Positions 46,063 to 54,485 are shown, numbered from the stretch's first letter. The stretch: 56,136 bases of DNA from Clostridium sp. ZS2-4 (GCF_026719745.1 NZ_JAPPRQ010000048.1:1-56136); one strand, 5' to 3'. A program made the numbers and translations. The notes: generated from the letters alone by a model not told the origin.

Positions 46063-46992
46063 CTATGATGCCTCATTTGTTGATTTTTCTTTCTGTTCAG
46101 ATTGTATTACTAAAATCTTTCTCTTATCTATTTTTATATTTATTAGCATAACTCCAATAATCACAAAGAATGTTCCCCAAAAGATATTGCTATTAAGACT
46201 TTCTCTTAGAAATATAACTCCAATATATATAGCAATAATAGGAGATACAAATAAGTGTGCAGTTGCTTTAGATACATGCCATTTTTTCAATATATGCATA
46301 TTAATACAAAAACCACAAATTGATGCAATAATTGATAAATAAATCAAAGAAATCAAATTACTCCCTGAAAAAGTTCGTGTACCTTTCTCAAATACCAAAC
46401 TAGAAATTAACAAAAAACTTCCCCCAAAACCCATTGATAAACTAGTAAAAGTCATGAATGGCAAATACTTTATTTTCGATTTTACTATAACAGTTGTAAA
46501 TGCTGATCCTATCATCGCGACTAAAACTATAAGCATAGCTACTATTTCCATTAATGACCCTTTCATCATCAACTTATCACCAAAGACTATTGCAATCCCA
46601 ATAGTACATAAAATCGTACCAACCTTTTGTGTATTTTTTGTAGGTGTTCTGTTTATTAAAATTGCAAAAATTAAAACAAATACAGAAATACTTGATGATA
46701 ATACAGAAATTAATCCACTTGGTAGGTATACAGATGCCCAATAAACTGAACCAAATGGAAATGCAAAATACATAAGTCCATATAAAAATGAAATCACTAA
46801 AACTTTCTTATTAATCTTAAACTTTTTCGAAATAAGTAATCCTAAAATTATTAATGTACTAGCTATAATAAACCTCATACCTGCTGCCCAAAATGGGAGG
46901 CTATTCTGCAAACCTATTTTTTGAAAAGCCCAAGTAGTCCCTCCAATCAAACATTGAAGTAAAAATAAAATATACAAAATATTCTTTTTCAT
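46063..46992 (-). CDS. EamA/DMT-family transporter of the biosynthetic cluster
   Basis: 309 aa with ten membrane helices in two five-helix EamA repeats (GGTTWAFQKIGLQNSLPFWAAGMRF in the first, ISKATAHLFVSPIIAIYIGVIFLRE in the second, approximate wording of the motif) and a basic C-terminus. It is the first gene of the operon with AAAGGAG; 118 bases separate it from the ATP-grasp gene. DMT proteins export amino acids and small metabolites, so it probably exports the product and gives self-resistance. It stands directly next to the AgrA-type site of agrB3, in divergent orientation. Confidence 0.8.
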   Translation of the reverse strand: MKKNILYILFLLQCLIGGTTWAFQKIGLQNSLPFWAAGMRFIIASTLIILGLLISKKFKINKKVLVISFLYGLMYFAFPFGSVYWASVYLPSGLISVLSSSISVFVLIFAILINRTPTKNTQKVGTILCTIGIAIVFGDKLMMKGSLMEIVAMLIVLVAMIGSAFTTVIVKSKIKYLPFMTFTSLSMGFGGSFLLISSLVFEKGTRTFSGSNLISLIYLSIIASICGFCINMHILKKWHVSKATAHLFVSPIIAIYIGVIFLRESLNSNIFWGTFFVIIGVMLINIKIDKRKILVIQSEQKEKSTNEAS

Positions 46993-47142
46993 ACAATTCT
47001 CCTTTAATAATAATGATAGTATTAAAAATCATTGCACGATTATAAAAAATCATCATTTATTTTCATCATTTCTTACACTTTTCGCAATAACTAAATTTGA
47101 TTTTCAATTATGAGTAATTTTAAAAATCAAATTCATAATACC

Positions 47143-47192
47143 TATTTTTTTCTCTCGTCAGAGAATTTATATATTGATATCAACACTCGAGT
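47143..47192 (-). repeat. 50-bp repeat shared with 23812-23862
   Basis: Differs from the first copy at only a few positions. It lies 150-200 bases upstream of the EamA gene in the same relative orientation as the copy upstream of the bacteriocin gene. Confidence 0.7.
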
Positions 47193-47316
47193 ATTAATAT
47201 CAATTATATCTGTAGTATAAAGTTTGAATATCAATAAACCCTATATTTAAACTTCGCTCTACATATATTTGCATCTAACCTTAAACTATCACATTTCTTG
47301 TAAGTAAGATATATAT

Positions 47317-47437
47317 ATTCCTTGAATTGCATATTTCTTTCTTTAAGTTGTATTTTTTATATGTTTATGTCATTTAAGGAATTTTTTGTACCATTCAAGG
47401 AATTTTTATTGACATTTTCCTATTTGTTCTTTAAATT
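47317..47437 (+). promoter_or_regulatory. agrB copy 3 promoter with AgrA-type direct repeats
   Basis: CATTTAAGGAA (47371-47381) and CATTCAAGGAA (47392-47402), then TTGACA (47409-47414), 17 bases, TAAATT (47432-47437). The inverted ATTCCTTGAAT is at 47317-47327, facing the biosynthetic operon. Confidence 0.65.
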
Positions 47438-47476
47438 TTACTTAATATATAATACTTTTAATAAGGATGTATAAAA

Positions 47477-48088
47477 ATGAAATATTCAGAAAAATTCAGC
47501 ACTACAATATCAAAGTTTATAAGTAAGACACTTCCTAATAAGACAGAAGAAGAATTAGAAATCATACGATATGGACTAGAAGTTCTATTTATGAATTTCA
47601 CTAAATTTCCTATTATTTTAGGTTTAGGGTATTTATTAGGAATGTTTAGATATAGTGTTTATACCTTAATAATTTTTGGTGTTATACGAAGTTTTGCTTC
47701 AGGAATACATGCTAGAAAGAGTTACACCTGTCTTCTTTCTACGCTGATAATTATATTTGGAGCAGTATATTTATCTTTGAATTTTCAGTTTAGTATTATA
47801 ACAAAGCTAATAATCTTTATACTGAGTTTAATTATTTATTTTAAATATGCTCCAGCGGATACTGAGGAAAAACCTTACTTGGATCCTTTAATTAGAAATC
47901 AGTTAAAAATCAAGAGTTTATTTACAGTAGTTATCTATTTTTTCATTTCCATTTCTGTACAAAATATATTTTTTTCAAATATATTTATACATATTTTATG
48001 GATAGAAGCACTACTTATATCACCTATAATTTATAAATTATTTAACAGGAGGTTTAATAATTATGAATACTACGAAAAAACTATCTAA
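47477..48088 (+). CDS. agrB: AgrB-like cyclic peptide maturation protease, copy 3
   Basis: 203 aa, with the same catalytic SGIHARKSYTC. It differs from copies 1 and 2 mainly in the last third (KIKSLFTVVIYFFISISVQNIFF). It overlaps agrD3 by 26 bases. With agrC3-agrA3 it forms the only complete, unbroken agr set in the window. Confidence 0.92.
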   Translation: MKYSEKFSTTISKFISKTLPNKTEEELEIIRYGLEVLFMNFTKFPIILGLGYLLGMFRYSVYTLIIFGVIRSFASGIHARKSYTCLLSTLIIIFGAVYLSLNFQFSIITKLIIFILSLIIYFKYAPADTEEKPYLDPLIRNQLKIKSLFTVVIYFFISISVQNIFFSNIFIHILWIEALLISPIIYKLFNRRFNNYEYYEKTI

Positions 48089-48212
48089 ATTTATAGCAAA
48101 TAGCATTAGTAATATATCAACAAAAGTTGCTTATACATCAACAAAAAAATGTGCATTTCTCGTTTTAGAAGAACCCAAAATGCCAAAATCATTATTAAAA
48201 AAAGCTAAGTAA
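48063..48212 (+). CDS. agrD: AgrD-like autoinducer peptide precursor, copy 3
   Basis: 49 aa. Same flanks as the other copies, core KKCAFLVL (Cys30 to Leu35), then EEPKMPKSLL. AGGAGG precedes the ATG inside agrB3. It ends 7 bases from the agrC3 stop on the other strand. Confidence 0.9.
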   Translation: MNTTKKLSKFIANSISNISTKVAYTSTKKCAFLVLEEPKMPKSLLKKAK

Positions 48213-48224
48213 ATATTACTTAGC
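48204..48224. terminator. Shared terminator of agrBD3 and agrCA3
   Basis: GCTAAGTAA / TTACTTAGC stem, identical to that of copy 1, with the T-run for the minus-strand transcript inside agrD3. Confidence 0.75.
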
Positions 48225-49518
48225 TAATATGTAGATCTTGAATAAATATACTTTCCTCAATATATGTGTTTAGGATTACATTAGGATATTTTTCATTCAA
48301 GATTTCCTTAACATTATGAAGACCTATTCCTCTATTATCGCCTTTTGAGGAATAGCCTTTTTTGTATATGTCATTTATATTAATACTTTTACCACTATAA
48401 CTATTTAATATTGTTATATTCAAAGCTTCATCTCTTACAAAAGATATACATACGGATTTTTCACTGCTGTTTTTAGCTGCATCATATGCATTATCCAGCA
48501 GTATACCTATAATTCTACACAGATCTAATTCATCAATATGATATAACACTATATCATTTAAAATTTCTATAGACACATCTATGTTATCTCTAATCATCTG
48601 ATCTATTTTAGCTGCAAGTAACCCTTTTAAGCCAGAAGCTTTAACTTTTTTTAGCTTAAAAATACTATGATACTTGTTTTCCTTTAATATTTCTTTCGAA
48701 AAATATTTTTTTAATCCGTCATAATCATTATTTTGTAAATACCCATTCATCATGAAAATTACATTATTGTAATCATGTTTAAATTTGCTTATATCCTCCA
48801 CTAAGCTTTCAGTTATATCTGAATAAAGTTTTAATTTATTATATTCTTCTTCTTTTATTTCTAATTTTTCAATGTTCTTATTTGATATATAATTTGTATA
48901 TAAAAAAGTTAAAGCAATAATCAAATAAAAACCTGATAAAATCAAGATTACAACAAATATTTTATTATCAAAATAATCATTAAAATATTTATACATCAAA
49001 GAATAATTGAATAACAATATAACTGTTATGCTAATTATAAATATACTTTTTATAATTGAATTGTTAGGATTGATCTGTTTTTTATTTTTTAACATGGTAA
49101 TAAAAATATCTTTCACATTTATTATTAAAATCGCAGTTAAACATATTGAAATATTAAAAATAAATAGATTACTAATATTATTTAAAGTATTTACATTAAT
49201 TTTTAATAAATTAGTAAAAATAATCCCATTCAACAGCTCTGAAACTATCATTATAAGTACTGTAAAAAAGCAGTTTTGAACTAATAAAATTAAATTTTCA
49301 TGAATTATTTCCTTTGTAATTATCATTATAACAATAAAAGTTAATACTATTTTAAAATTATTCAATATAGTTAATTTAACTAAGTAATTATAAAGTATAG
49401 ATAAAGTAAGTATTGTTGTAAAATTTTCTTTGTTTACATTAAACCTATAATTATTTAGTCTACATACAATATATAAGCTAGTATAAAAATTTAAAAATAA
49501 GAAAAATATATTTAGCAT
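48220..49518 (-). CDS. agrC: AgrC-like sensor histidine kinase, copy 3
   Basis: 432 aa. Membrane sensor (about 1-205), FKHDYNNVIFMMNGYLQ with the phospho-acceptor His, DLCRIIGILLDNAYDAA and KGDNRGIGLHNVKEIL. The kinase half is nearly the same as in copy 1. The sensor half differs at many residues (for example TDLLKINLNDLNNIS in copy 1, TNLLKINVNTLNNIS here), as expected if each recognises its own peptide. The start overlaps the agrA3 stop by 7 bases (ATGCTAA). Confidence 0.92.
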   Translation of the reverse strand: MLNIFFLFLNFYTSLYIVCRLNNYRFNVNKENFTTILTLSILYNYLVKLTILNNFKIVLTFIVIMIITKEIIHENLILLVQNCFFTVLIMIVSELLNGIIFTNLLKINVNTLNNISNLFIFNISICLTAILIINVKDIFITMLKNKKQINPNNSIIKSIFIISITVILLFNYSLMYKYFNDYFDNKIFVVILILSGFYLIIALTFLYTNYISNKNIEKLEIKEEEYNKLKLYSDITESLVEDISKFKHDYNNVIFMMNGYLQNNDYDGLKKYFSKEILKENKYHSIFKLKKVKASGLKGLLAAKIDQMIRDNIDVSIEILNDIVLYHIDELDLCRIIGILLDNAYDAAKNSSEKSVCISFVRDEALNITILNSYSGKSININDIYKKGYSSKGDNRGIGLHNVKEILNEKYPNVILNTYIEESIFIQDLHIS

Positions 49519-50258
49519 GTCAAAAGATCACTCACCACCTTCAAGCCACTTCTAGAAAGTGGGCATTGAACACCATTTTCTAATTCTATATAAACATTAT
49601 TAGGACTTTTATTTATGTTCCTTATATAATTTTTATTTACTATAGTGGTTTTATGCACTTGAATAAAATTATCATCTAAAGAATTCTTCAGTTCTTTTAA
49701 TGTACTGTAAAATTCTATTCTATTATTACATGTACAGAGCATAATTTTTTTGCTGTTTTTTATGGTTTCAAAATAAATTATGTTTTTAATAGGTATATTA
49801 GAAATTTGAATACCGAATTTAACCTGAAGTTTCTTTTCTTTATTTTCTTGTGTATTTTTACATATTATATTTGTTGCAATAGAAAGACTTTCTTTCAGCT
49901 GTTTACTTAAATTATCGCTTTTATCTATAAATTCTAAAACCCGCAGCTTATATTGAAAAACTTTAAAGCTCATTTCTAAATGACTAGTGACAAAAATCAT
50001 TTCACCACCATAATTATCTAATTTTCTAATTTCTCTGCCTAATAACAAGCCATTTTTTTCTTCATTTAAATCAATATCTAATATATATACTTTTTTTTCA
50101 ATAGGATTATTTTTAACATATGTAATAATATCCTTTGAATTATTAAAAGTTTGTACACTAAAATCTTTAAAATCAATTTCATCATAAAATTGATTTACTA
50201 TGTTTTTTATAAGCTTTACTGTTCTTGAACAATCATCATAAATAAGTATGTTTATCAT
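49512..50258 (-). CDS. agrA: AgrA-like LytTR response regulator, copy 3 (intact)
   Basis: 248 aa. The receiver domain has the acidic pair in ILIYDDC, the phospho-acceptor Asp in YILDIDLN and Lys in the late strand. The LytTR domain starts at about 140 (LQVKFGIQISNIPIKNIIYFET) and ends with NKNYIRNIN and LENGVQCPLSRSGL. First gene of agrA-agrC, with GGAGG. It probably binds the 21-bp-spaced repeats upstream of all three agrB genes. It may serve copies 1 and 2 as well, because agrA1 is frameshifted and copy 2 has none. Confidence 0.92.
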   Translation of the reverse strand: MINILIYDDCSRTVKLIKNIVNQFYDEIDFKDFSVQTFNNSKDIITYVKNNPIEKKVYILDIDLNEEKNGLLLGREIRKLDNYGGEMIFVTSHLEMSFKVFQYKLRVLEFIDKSDNLSKQLKESLSIATNIICKNTQENKEKKLQVKFGIQISNIPIKNIIYFETIKNSKKIMLCTCNNRIEFYSTLKELKNSLDDNFIQVHKTTIVNKNYIRNINKSPNNVYIELENGVQCPLSRSGLKVVSDLLTC

Positions 50259-50283
50259 AAAATATCCTCCATCCTTAGTAAAA

Positions 50284-50505
50284 TTAATATTTATTCATCT
50301 CTACTTTTAATGTTAAACTTATTTCTTCTGGATACTTCTTTTTTATTTCTTCATAGGTAGGCGTATATCCAAGCATATTATCTATATCTAAATCACTGTC
50401 ACCACTTGGGCCTACATATACTTTAAACCTCCTCACATCTTTTGGAAAAATCTTTTCAATAATAGATTTTAATTCTTCATATGCTGCTTCACGCCAATAT
50501 ACATC
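50284..50505 (-). pseudogene. C-terminal fragment of an unknown protein
   Basis: Open from 50505 to the stop at 50284 with no start codon or ribosome site: VYWREAAYEELKSIIEKIF then FKVYVGPSGDSDLDIDNMLGYTPTYEEIKKKYPEEISLTL. The even use of charged residues suggests a once real domain. It is joined out of frame to the lipoprotein leader at 50506, so it may be the missing end of that lipoprotein family. No family recognised. Confidence 0.45.
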
Positions 50506-50650
50506 TCAGCAATTTTAAAAACATCCAAAGTTTATTCTTTTGTTTTTTCATCAATTTTTCCCTCCAATTTTCTAAATCATTAAGGTTTCTTTATTAAGCC
50601 GCAAAGCTTGTCCCGCCACTTTTTTTTCCCTCTTCAAGTATTTTTATTTT
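50506..50650 (-). repeat. Lipoprotein leader repeat, copy 2
   Basis: GGAGGGAAAAATTGATG then MKKQKNKLWMFLK, the start of the lipoprotein whose other copies lie at 36655-36800 and 55248-55315, with a shared 5' flank ending LNKETLMI. This copy keeps the original ATG but breaks off after 13 codons. Confidence 0.6.
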
Positions 50651-50768
50651 CATGACATATTAGCTTATTTACTTTACTGTCATCTCCATTCATGATTGCT
50701 GTAAGTAATCCTCTTTCAAGTTTTGTAATGTTCAGTAAATTTTTCAGCTTTTTAAGCTTTTGAAAAAC

Positions 50769-50795
50769 AAAAAAGCTAACCACATAGTAGTTAGC
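50769..50795 (-). terminator. Terminator after the Cys-containing small ORF
   Basis: GCTAAC / GTTAGC stem (50775-50795) with TTTTTT on the minus strand, overlapping the end of the small ORF. Confidence 0.75.
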
Positions 50796-50862
50796 CGGTT
50801 AGGCTACTGCATCCACATGACATAAGCGTCCAAATATAGTCATGCTTCTTCTGCTCTAACAT
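50791..50862 (-). CDS. Possible 23-residue leader peptide rich in Cys/Ser near its end
   Basis: ATG 50862 gives a peptide ending WTLMSCGCSSLTG, whose stop overlaps a terminator hairpin. Neighbouring Cys codons just before a terminator look like an attenuation leader. The ribosome binding site is weak, and no intact gene follows. Confidence 0.35.
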   Translation of the reverse strand: MLEQKKHDYIWTLMSCGCSSLTG

Positions 50863-51072
50863 AAATCTTAAAATTAATATATTTACTTATATTTCTATCT
50901 TCCTATAAGCTGCTTTCAAATAGACTATGTAGAGATAGTTGGTGTATACCTATATTTTCTTTATTTTATAATATTTTCGATGTATTTCTTGTCGAAATTT
51001 GTAACTTTATTTATTTTTTTGTTTTTTTATTCAATAAAAATAGTTCCTTAAAGTTCCCTTTTCCATTTTTAA

Positions 51073-51103
51073 AAAATTGGCGTAAAACAATACATTTTAC
51101 GCC
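51073..51103 (-). terminator. Terminator of metY
   Basis: GGCGTAAAA / TTTTACGCC stem (51079-51103) followed on the minus strand by AATTTTTT, 22 bases after the stop. Confidence 0.85.
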
Positions 51104-51125
51104 ATAATGTTTAAAAAATTTTTAG

Positions 51126-52433
51126 TTACTGCACTGCCTTAAATGCTTCTTCTAAATCTTCGATAATATCATGGATATTCTCTGTACCAATGGATAGACG
51201 GATGGTATTTGGCTTGATTTTCTGCTCTAACAATTCTTCTTCTGTGCACTGGCTATGTGTGGTAGTTGCAGGATGAATAGCTAAAGATTTCACATCTGCC
51301 ACATTGGCAAGTAAGGAGAACAGTTCCAGGTTATCAATAAAATCTTTTGCCTTTTGAGCATCTCCCTTTATCTCAAAAGTAAAAATAGAACCACCACCAT
51401 TTGGCAGATACTTCGCATATAAACTCTTCTGTTCTTCATCCTCTGATACAGACGGATGATGTACCTTTTCTACCTGTGAATGGTTACTTAAATACTCAAC
51501 TACCTTCAAAGCATTTTCCACATGACGCTCTACTCGAAGAGATAAGGTCTCTAATCCTTGCAGGAAGAAAAATGCGTGGAATGGAGATAAAGTTGCTCCT
51601 GTATCACGAAGGAGGATTGCACGAATCTTTGTCACATAAGCTGCTGCTCCTACTGCCTTGGTAAAACTTATTCCATGATAACTTGGATTCGGTTCTACTA
51701 AAGATGGAAACTTACCAGATGCTTCCCAGTCAAATTTTCCACTGTCAATAATAACACCACCAATTGTTGTTCCATGACCTCCAATAAACTTGGTAGCAGA
51801 ATGTACTACGATATCTGCACCATATTCGATTGGGCGGATCAGATACGGAGTTGCAAATGTATTATCCACCACCAATGGAATGTTATGCTTGTGAGCAATA
51901 TCGGCAATTGCTTCGATATCCACCACTTCTGAACGTGGGTTTCCAATCGTTTCAATATATATACCCTTTGTATTCTCCTGAATTGCTGTTTCTATTTCTT
52001 CATAATTGAACGGATCCACAAAGGTTGCTGTAATTCCATATTCCGGCAAAGTATGCTTTAATAAGTTATAAGAACCGCCATAGATATTTTTTGCTGCTAC
52101 GATGTGCTCTCCTGCATGAGCTAAATTCTGAATTGCATAGGAGATTGCTGCCATTCCAGAAGCAACTGCTAATGCTGCTACACCACCTTCTAATGCTGCA
52201 ATTCTCTGTTCAAATACATCCTCTGTCGGGTTGGTCAATCTTCCATAGATATTACCTGCATCTGCTAATCCAAATCTTGCTGCTGCATGATCACTGTTGT
52301 TAAATACATAAGAAGATGTCTGATAGATTGGAACCGCTCTTGCTCCTGTTGCTGGATCTGGATTTTCCTGTCCTACGTGTAACTGTAATGTTTCAAATTT
52401 AAGATTTCTTTCTGCTCTTGTTTTCTTACTCAT
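51126..52433 (-). CDS. metY: O-acetylhomoserine sulfhydrylase (PLP-dependent)
   Basis: 435 aa, the usual MetY length. [31 protein letters not shown] at the start, [16 protein letters not shown]-type AVASGMAAI, and [18 protein letters not shown] with the PLP lysine are the family signatures. It converts O-acetylhomoserine and sulfide to homocysteine and acetate. Base composition differs from its surroundings: the 60 bases at 51541 hold 25 G/C against 11 in the 60 bases at 50101. This suggests transfer, perhaps from a Lachnospiraceae-like source. It is preceded by a small leader ORF and a divergent-looking LysR gene in the same orientation. Confidence 0.93.
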   Translation of the reverse strand: MSKKTRAERNLKFETLQLHVGQENPDPATGARAVPIYQTSSYVFNNSDHAAARFGLADAGNIYGRLTNPTEDVFEQRIAALEGGVAALAVASGMAAISYAIQNLAHAGEHIVAAKNIYGGSYNLLKHTLPEYGITATFVDPFNYEEIETAIQENTKGIYIETIGNPRSEVVDIEAIADIAHKHNIPLVVDNTFATPYLIRPIEYGADIVVHSATKFIGGHGTTIGGVIIDSGKFDWEASGKFPSLVEPNPSYHGISFTKAVGAAAYVTKIRAILLRDTGATLSPFHAFFFLQGLETLSLRVERHVENALKVVEYLSNHSQVEKVHHPSVSEDEEQKSLYAKYLPNGGGSIFTFEIKGDAQKAKDFIDNLELFSLLANVADVKSLAIHPATTTHSQCTEEELLEQKIKPNTIRLSIGTENIHDIIEDLEEAFKAVQ

Positions 52434-52502
52434 AATAAATTCCTCCTGTTCTATATAAAGTTCGATATTTTGAATTTGTTTTTATCTGTAATGTTTTGCC
52501 TG

Positions 52503-52568
52503 CTATTTATTGTTCCCACACATGACACTATAAATTGCAGTTCGTCTATGACCTTTAACTACTCTCAT
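52503..52568 (-). CDS. Possible 21-residue leader peptide of metY
   Basis: ATG 52568 has GGAG seven or eight bases upstream and encodes MRVVKGHRRTAIYSVMCGNN plus one Lys, ending 69 bases before metY. The single Cys codon near the end fits a sulfur-related leader peptide or a small protein; this is inference. Confidence 0.45.
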   Translation of the reverse strand: MRVVKGHRRTAIYSVMCGNNK

Positions 52569-52653
52569 CGAATCATCTCCGTTTCATTTAATTTCTATCA
52601 ATTTATAAAGAAATAATATCACGCCTTTCCTTATATGTATAATATATAAAACA

Positions 52654-52690
52654 GACTGCTCGCTATAGTTATTATCTATAACGAGCAGTC
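52654..52690. terminator. Long hairpin between lysR and metY
   Basis: GACTGCTCGCTATAG / CTATAACGAGCAGTC, 14 of 15 pairs, seven-base loop. There is no strong T-run. It may terminate lysR or be a regulator site for metY. Confidence 0.55.
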
Positions 52691-52779
52691 GTAATTCATT
52701 TTCATTATTTTTTCATTTTAATGTGTATATCTTCTAGTCTTTTCATATATTTCTACAAAGTTTCATACTGCTTCAAAAT

Positions 52780-53688
52780 CTATAACACGAAGTCCTTATA
52801 TTTTGCAATCTCTTCTAAATACTTCTGTCCCAAAGGGCTGATGGCTACACCTTTTCGCGAAAGATAGCCTATTGTCATTATCTCATCAGACTTCAATGGT
52901 ATCGCACAGTAGTCAGAACCATTTAATCCTTCACATATAATGCCTGAGCATAATGTATAACCATTTAATCCAACCATCAGATTCAGCAACGTGGCTCTGT
53001 CATTAGCCTTAATTAATCGCTTGTATTCATAAGTACTTAACACTTCTTCTGCAAAGTAAAATGAATTATACGTTCCCTGTTCAAACGAGAGACACGGGTA
53101 TTCTTCCAGTTCTTCTAATGAAATTTCCAATTTCCCTGCAAGGGGATTGCCTTTCCACATATATACATAAATGCCGCACTGTAAGATTTCATGGAACTCC
53201 AAATTATATTCGTTAAATAGCTTCGTTAATACCTTTCGATTAAAATCATTTAGATACAAAATACCGATTTCACTTTTAAAGTTCTTTACATCTTCAATTA
53301 CTTCATAAGTTTTAGTTTCATGAATTGCAAACTCATATTCATCCATACCAAACTGCTTTACCATCTCTACAAAAGCATTTACTGCAAATGTATAGTGCTG
53401 CATGGATACACTGAATTTCTTTTTCACATTCTTCTTTTCTATGTATCTTGATTTCACCAGCTGATACTGTTCCACTACCTGCCTTGCATAACCTAAAAAT
53501 TCCTTACCTTCCGGTGTTACTATAACTCCTTTGTTTGTTCTTTTAAATAATTCAATACCGATTTCTTCTTCCAAATCTTTTATCGCAGCAGAGAGACTTG
53601 GCTGTGCAATAAACAAAAGTCTTGCTGCTTCATTCATGGAATTTGTATCAGATATCGTGATTGCATATTTTAATTGTGTTAATGTCAA
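52780..53688 (-). CDS. LysR-family regulator, probably of metY
   Basis: 302 aa from TTG 53688, which has GGAGATAA upstream; the longer frame from 53727 would put that site inside the gene. The N-terminal helix-turn-helix is LTQLKYAITISDTNSMNEAARLLFIAQPSLSAAIKDLEEEIG, followed by FKRTNKGVIVTPEG. The C-terminal substrate-binding domain is CysB/OxyR-like. It has the same raised G+C as metY next door and was probably acquired with it. It likely senses a sulfur metabolite such as O-acetylhomoserine or O-acetylserine; that is inferred from the neighbour only. Confidence 0.85.
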   Translation of the reverse strand: MTLTQLKYAITISDTNSMNEAARLLFIAQPSLSAAIKDLEEEIGIELFKRTNKGVIVTPEGKEFLGYARQVVEQYQLVKSRYIEKKNVKKKFSVSMQHYTFAVNAFVEMVKQFGMDEYEFAIHETKTYEVIEDVKNFKSEIGILYLNDFNRKVLTKLFNEYNLEFHEILQCGIYVYMWKGNPLAGKLEISLEELEEYPCLSFEQGTYNSFYFAEEVLSTYEYKRLIKANDRATLLNLMVGLNGYTLCSGIICEGLNGSDYCAIPLKSDEIMTIGYLSRKGVAISPLGQKYLEEIAKYKDFVL

Positions 53689-53798
53689 ATTATCTCCTCT
53701 TTTCTTCTTATTGTTTTTATAACACAATCACCCTATAATTTTATAATTATTTTTAATTGAAAATCTATAGTAAAAATATAATCTTTTCTATTTATGCA

Positions 53799-54485
53799 TT
53801 AAAACCCTAAATACAACAAATACATTCCCATAATAATTACCAAAACACCTAAAACAATTTTAAGAATTCTTCCTGCTGCCATAGTCTTATTAGACATACT
53901 AAGCTGCTGAACCAAACCTACTGAAGTTCCTGCAATAATGATTAAAACTGAATGACCTATAGAATACAGCAAAAGCATCAAGGCACCAAGGGTTACATTT
54001 CCTTTCTGTGCCACAAAAGCTAGTATTGCTGCAAGAACTGGAGTAGAGCAAGGCGAAGACAATGCCCCTCCTAGAATTCCTAAGAAGAATGCTCCCCCAA
54101 AGCCTCTTCTTCTGTTTGGCATTTTGCAGGCTTTATTATGACTTCCTATTACTCCTAATAATTGAAGCCCTACTAAAAGCATTATAGCTCCCAACACTAA
54201 GTACCACCACTTGCCTGTTATATTCATAAACTTGCCAAGTAGGGAAAAAGTAACTCCAAGTGCAGTAAAAGTAACAACTACTCCTATTGAAAAGAATAGT
54301 GAATACTTAAAGGCTGTCTTTTTATCCTTTGTTCCTGTTTCTCCTACATAACCAATAACTAATGGAAGTGTGGACAATATGCAGGGACTAAAGGAGGATA
54401 CTATTCCTGCTAAAAAAGAAACTGCTAAAGCTATATATACATTGTTTGAGATCAAATTTGAAAAATTGTTTAATAGTTCACCCAT
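53799..54485 (-). CDS. ccdA: CcdA-type thiol-disulfide transporter
   Basis: 228 aa with six membrane helices. The two redox Cys are in SSFSPCILSTLPL (helix 1) and GALSSPCSTPVLAAILAF (helix 4), as in CcdA/DsbD beta. It carries electrons from cytoplasmic thioredoxin to the outside. It overlaps the thioredoxin-like gene by one base. Fragments of this gene recur at 35507-35722 and 55110-55180. Confidence 0.92.
   Translation of the reverse strand: MGELLNNFSNLISNNVYIALAVSFLAGIVSSFSPCILSTLPLVIGYVGETGTKDKKTAFKYSLFFSIGVVVTFTALGVTFSLLGKFMNITGKWWYLVLGAIMLLVGLQLLGVIGSHNKACKMPNRRRGFGGAFFLGILGGALSSPCSTPVLAAILAFVAQKGNVTLGALMLLLYSIGHSVLIIIAGTSVGLVQQLSMSNKTMAAGRILKIVLGVLVIIMGMYLLYLGF

Larger units (their letters stand above)
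46993..47476. other. Divergent intergenic region between the biosynthetic cluster and agrB copy 3
   Basis: No gene. It holds the 50-bp repeat (47143-47192), the conserved agr upstream region from about 47240, and the AgrA-type site and promoter listed below. Confidence 0.6.
50259..51125. other. Gene-poor stretch with fragments
   Basis: It contains two coding fragments, a repeated lipoprotein leader, a terminator and a small ORF, listed separately. A frame around 50640-50760 (minus) reads LKNLLNITKLERGLLTAIMNGDDSKVNKLICHENKN and may be another gene end. Confidence 0.5.

Noticed and set aside
50775-50930. SAM, c-di-GMP or T-box type riboswitch near metY
   Set aside because: The conserved cores of these classes are not present; only a terminator hairpin and a small ORF can be supported.
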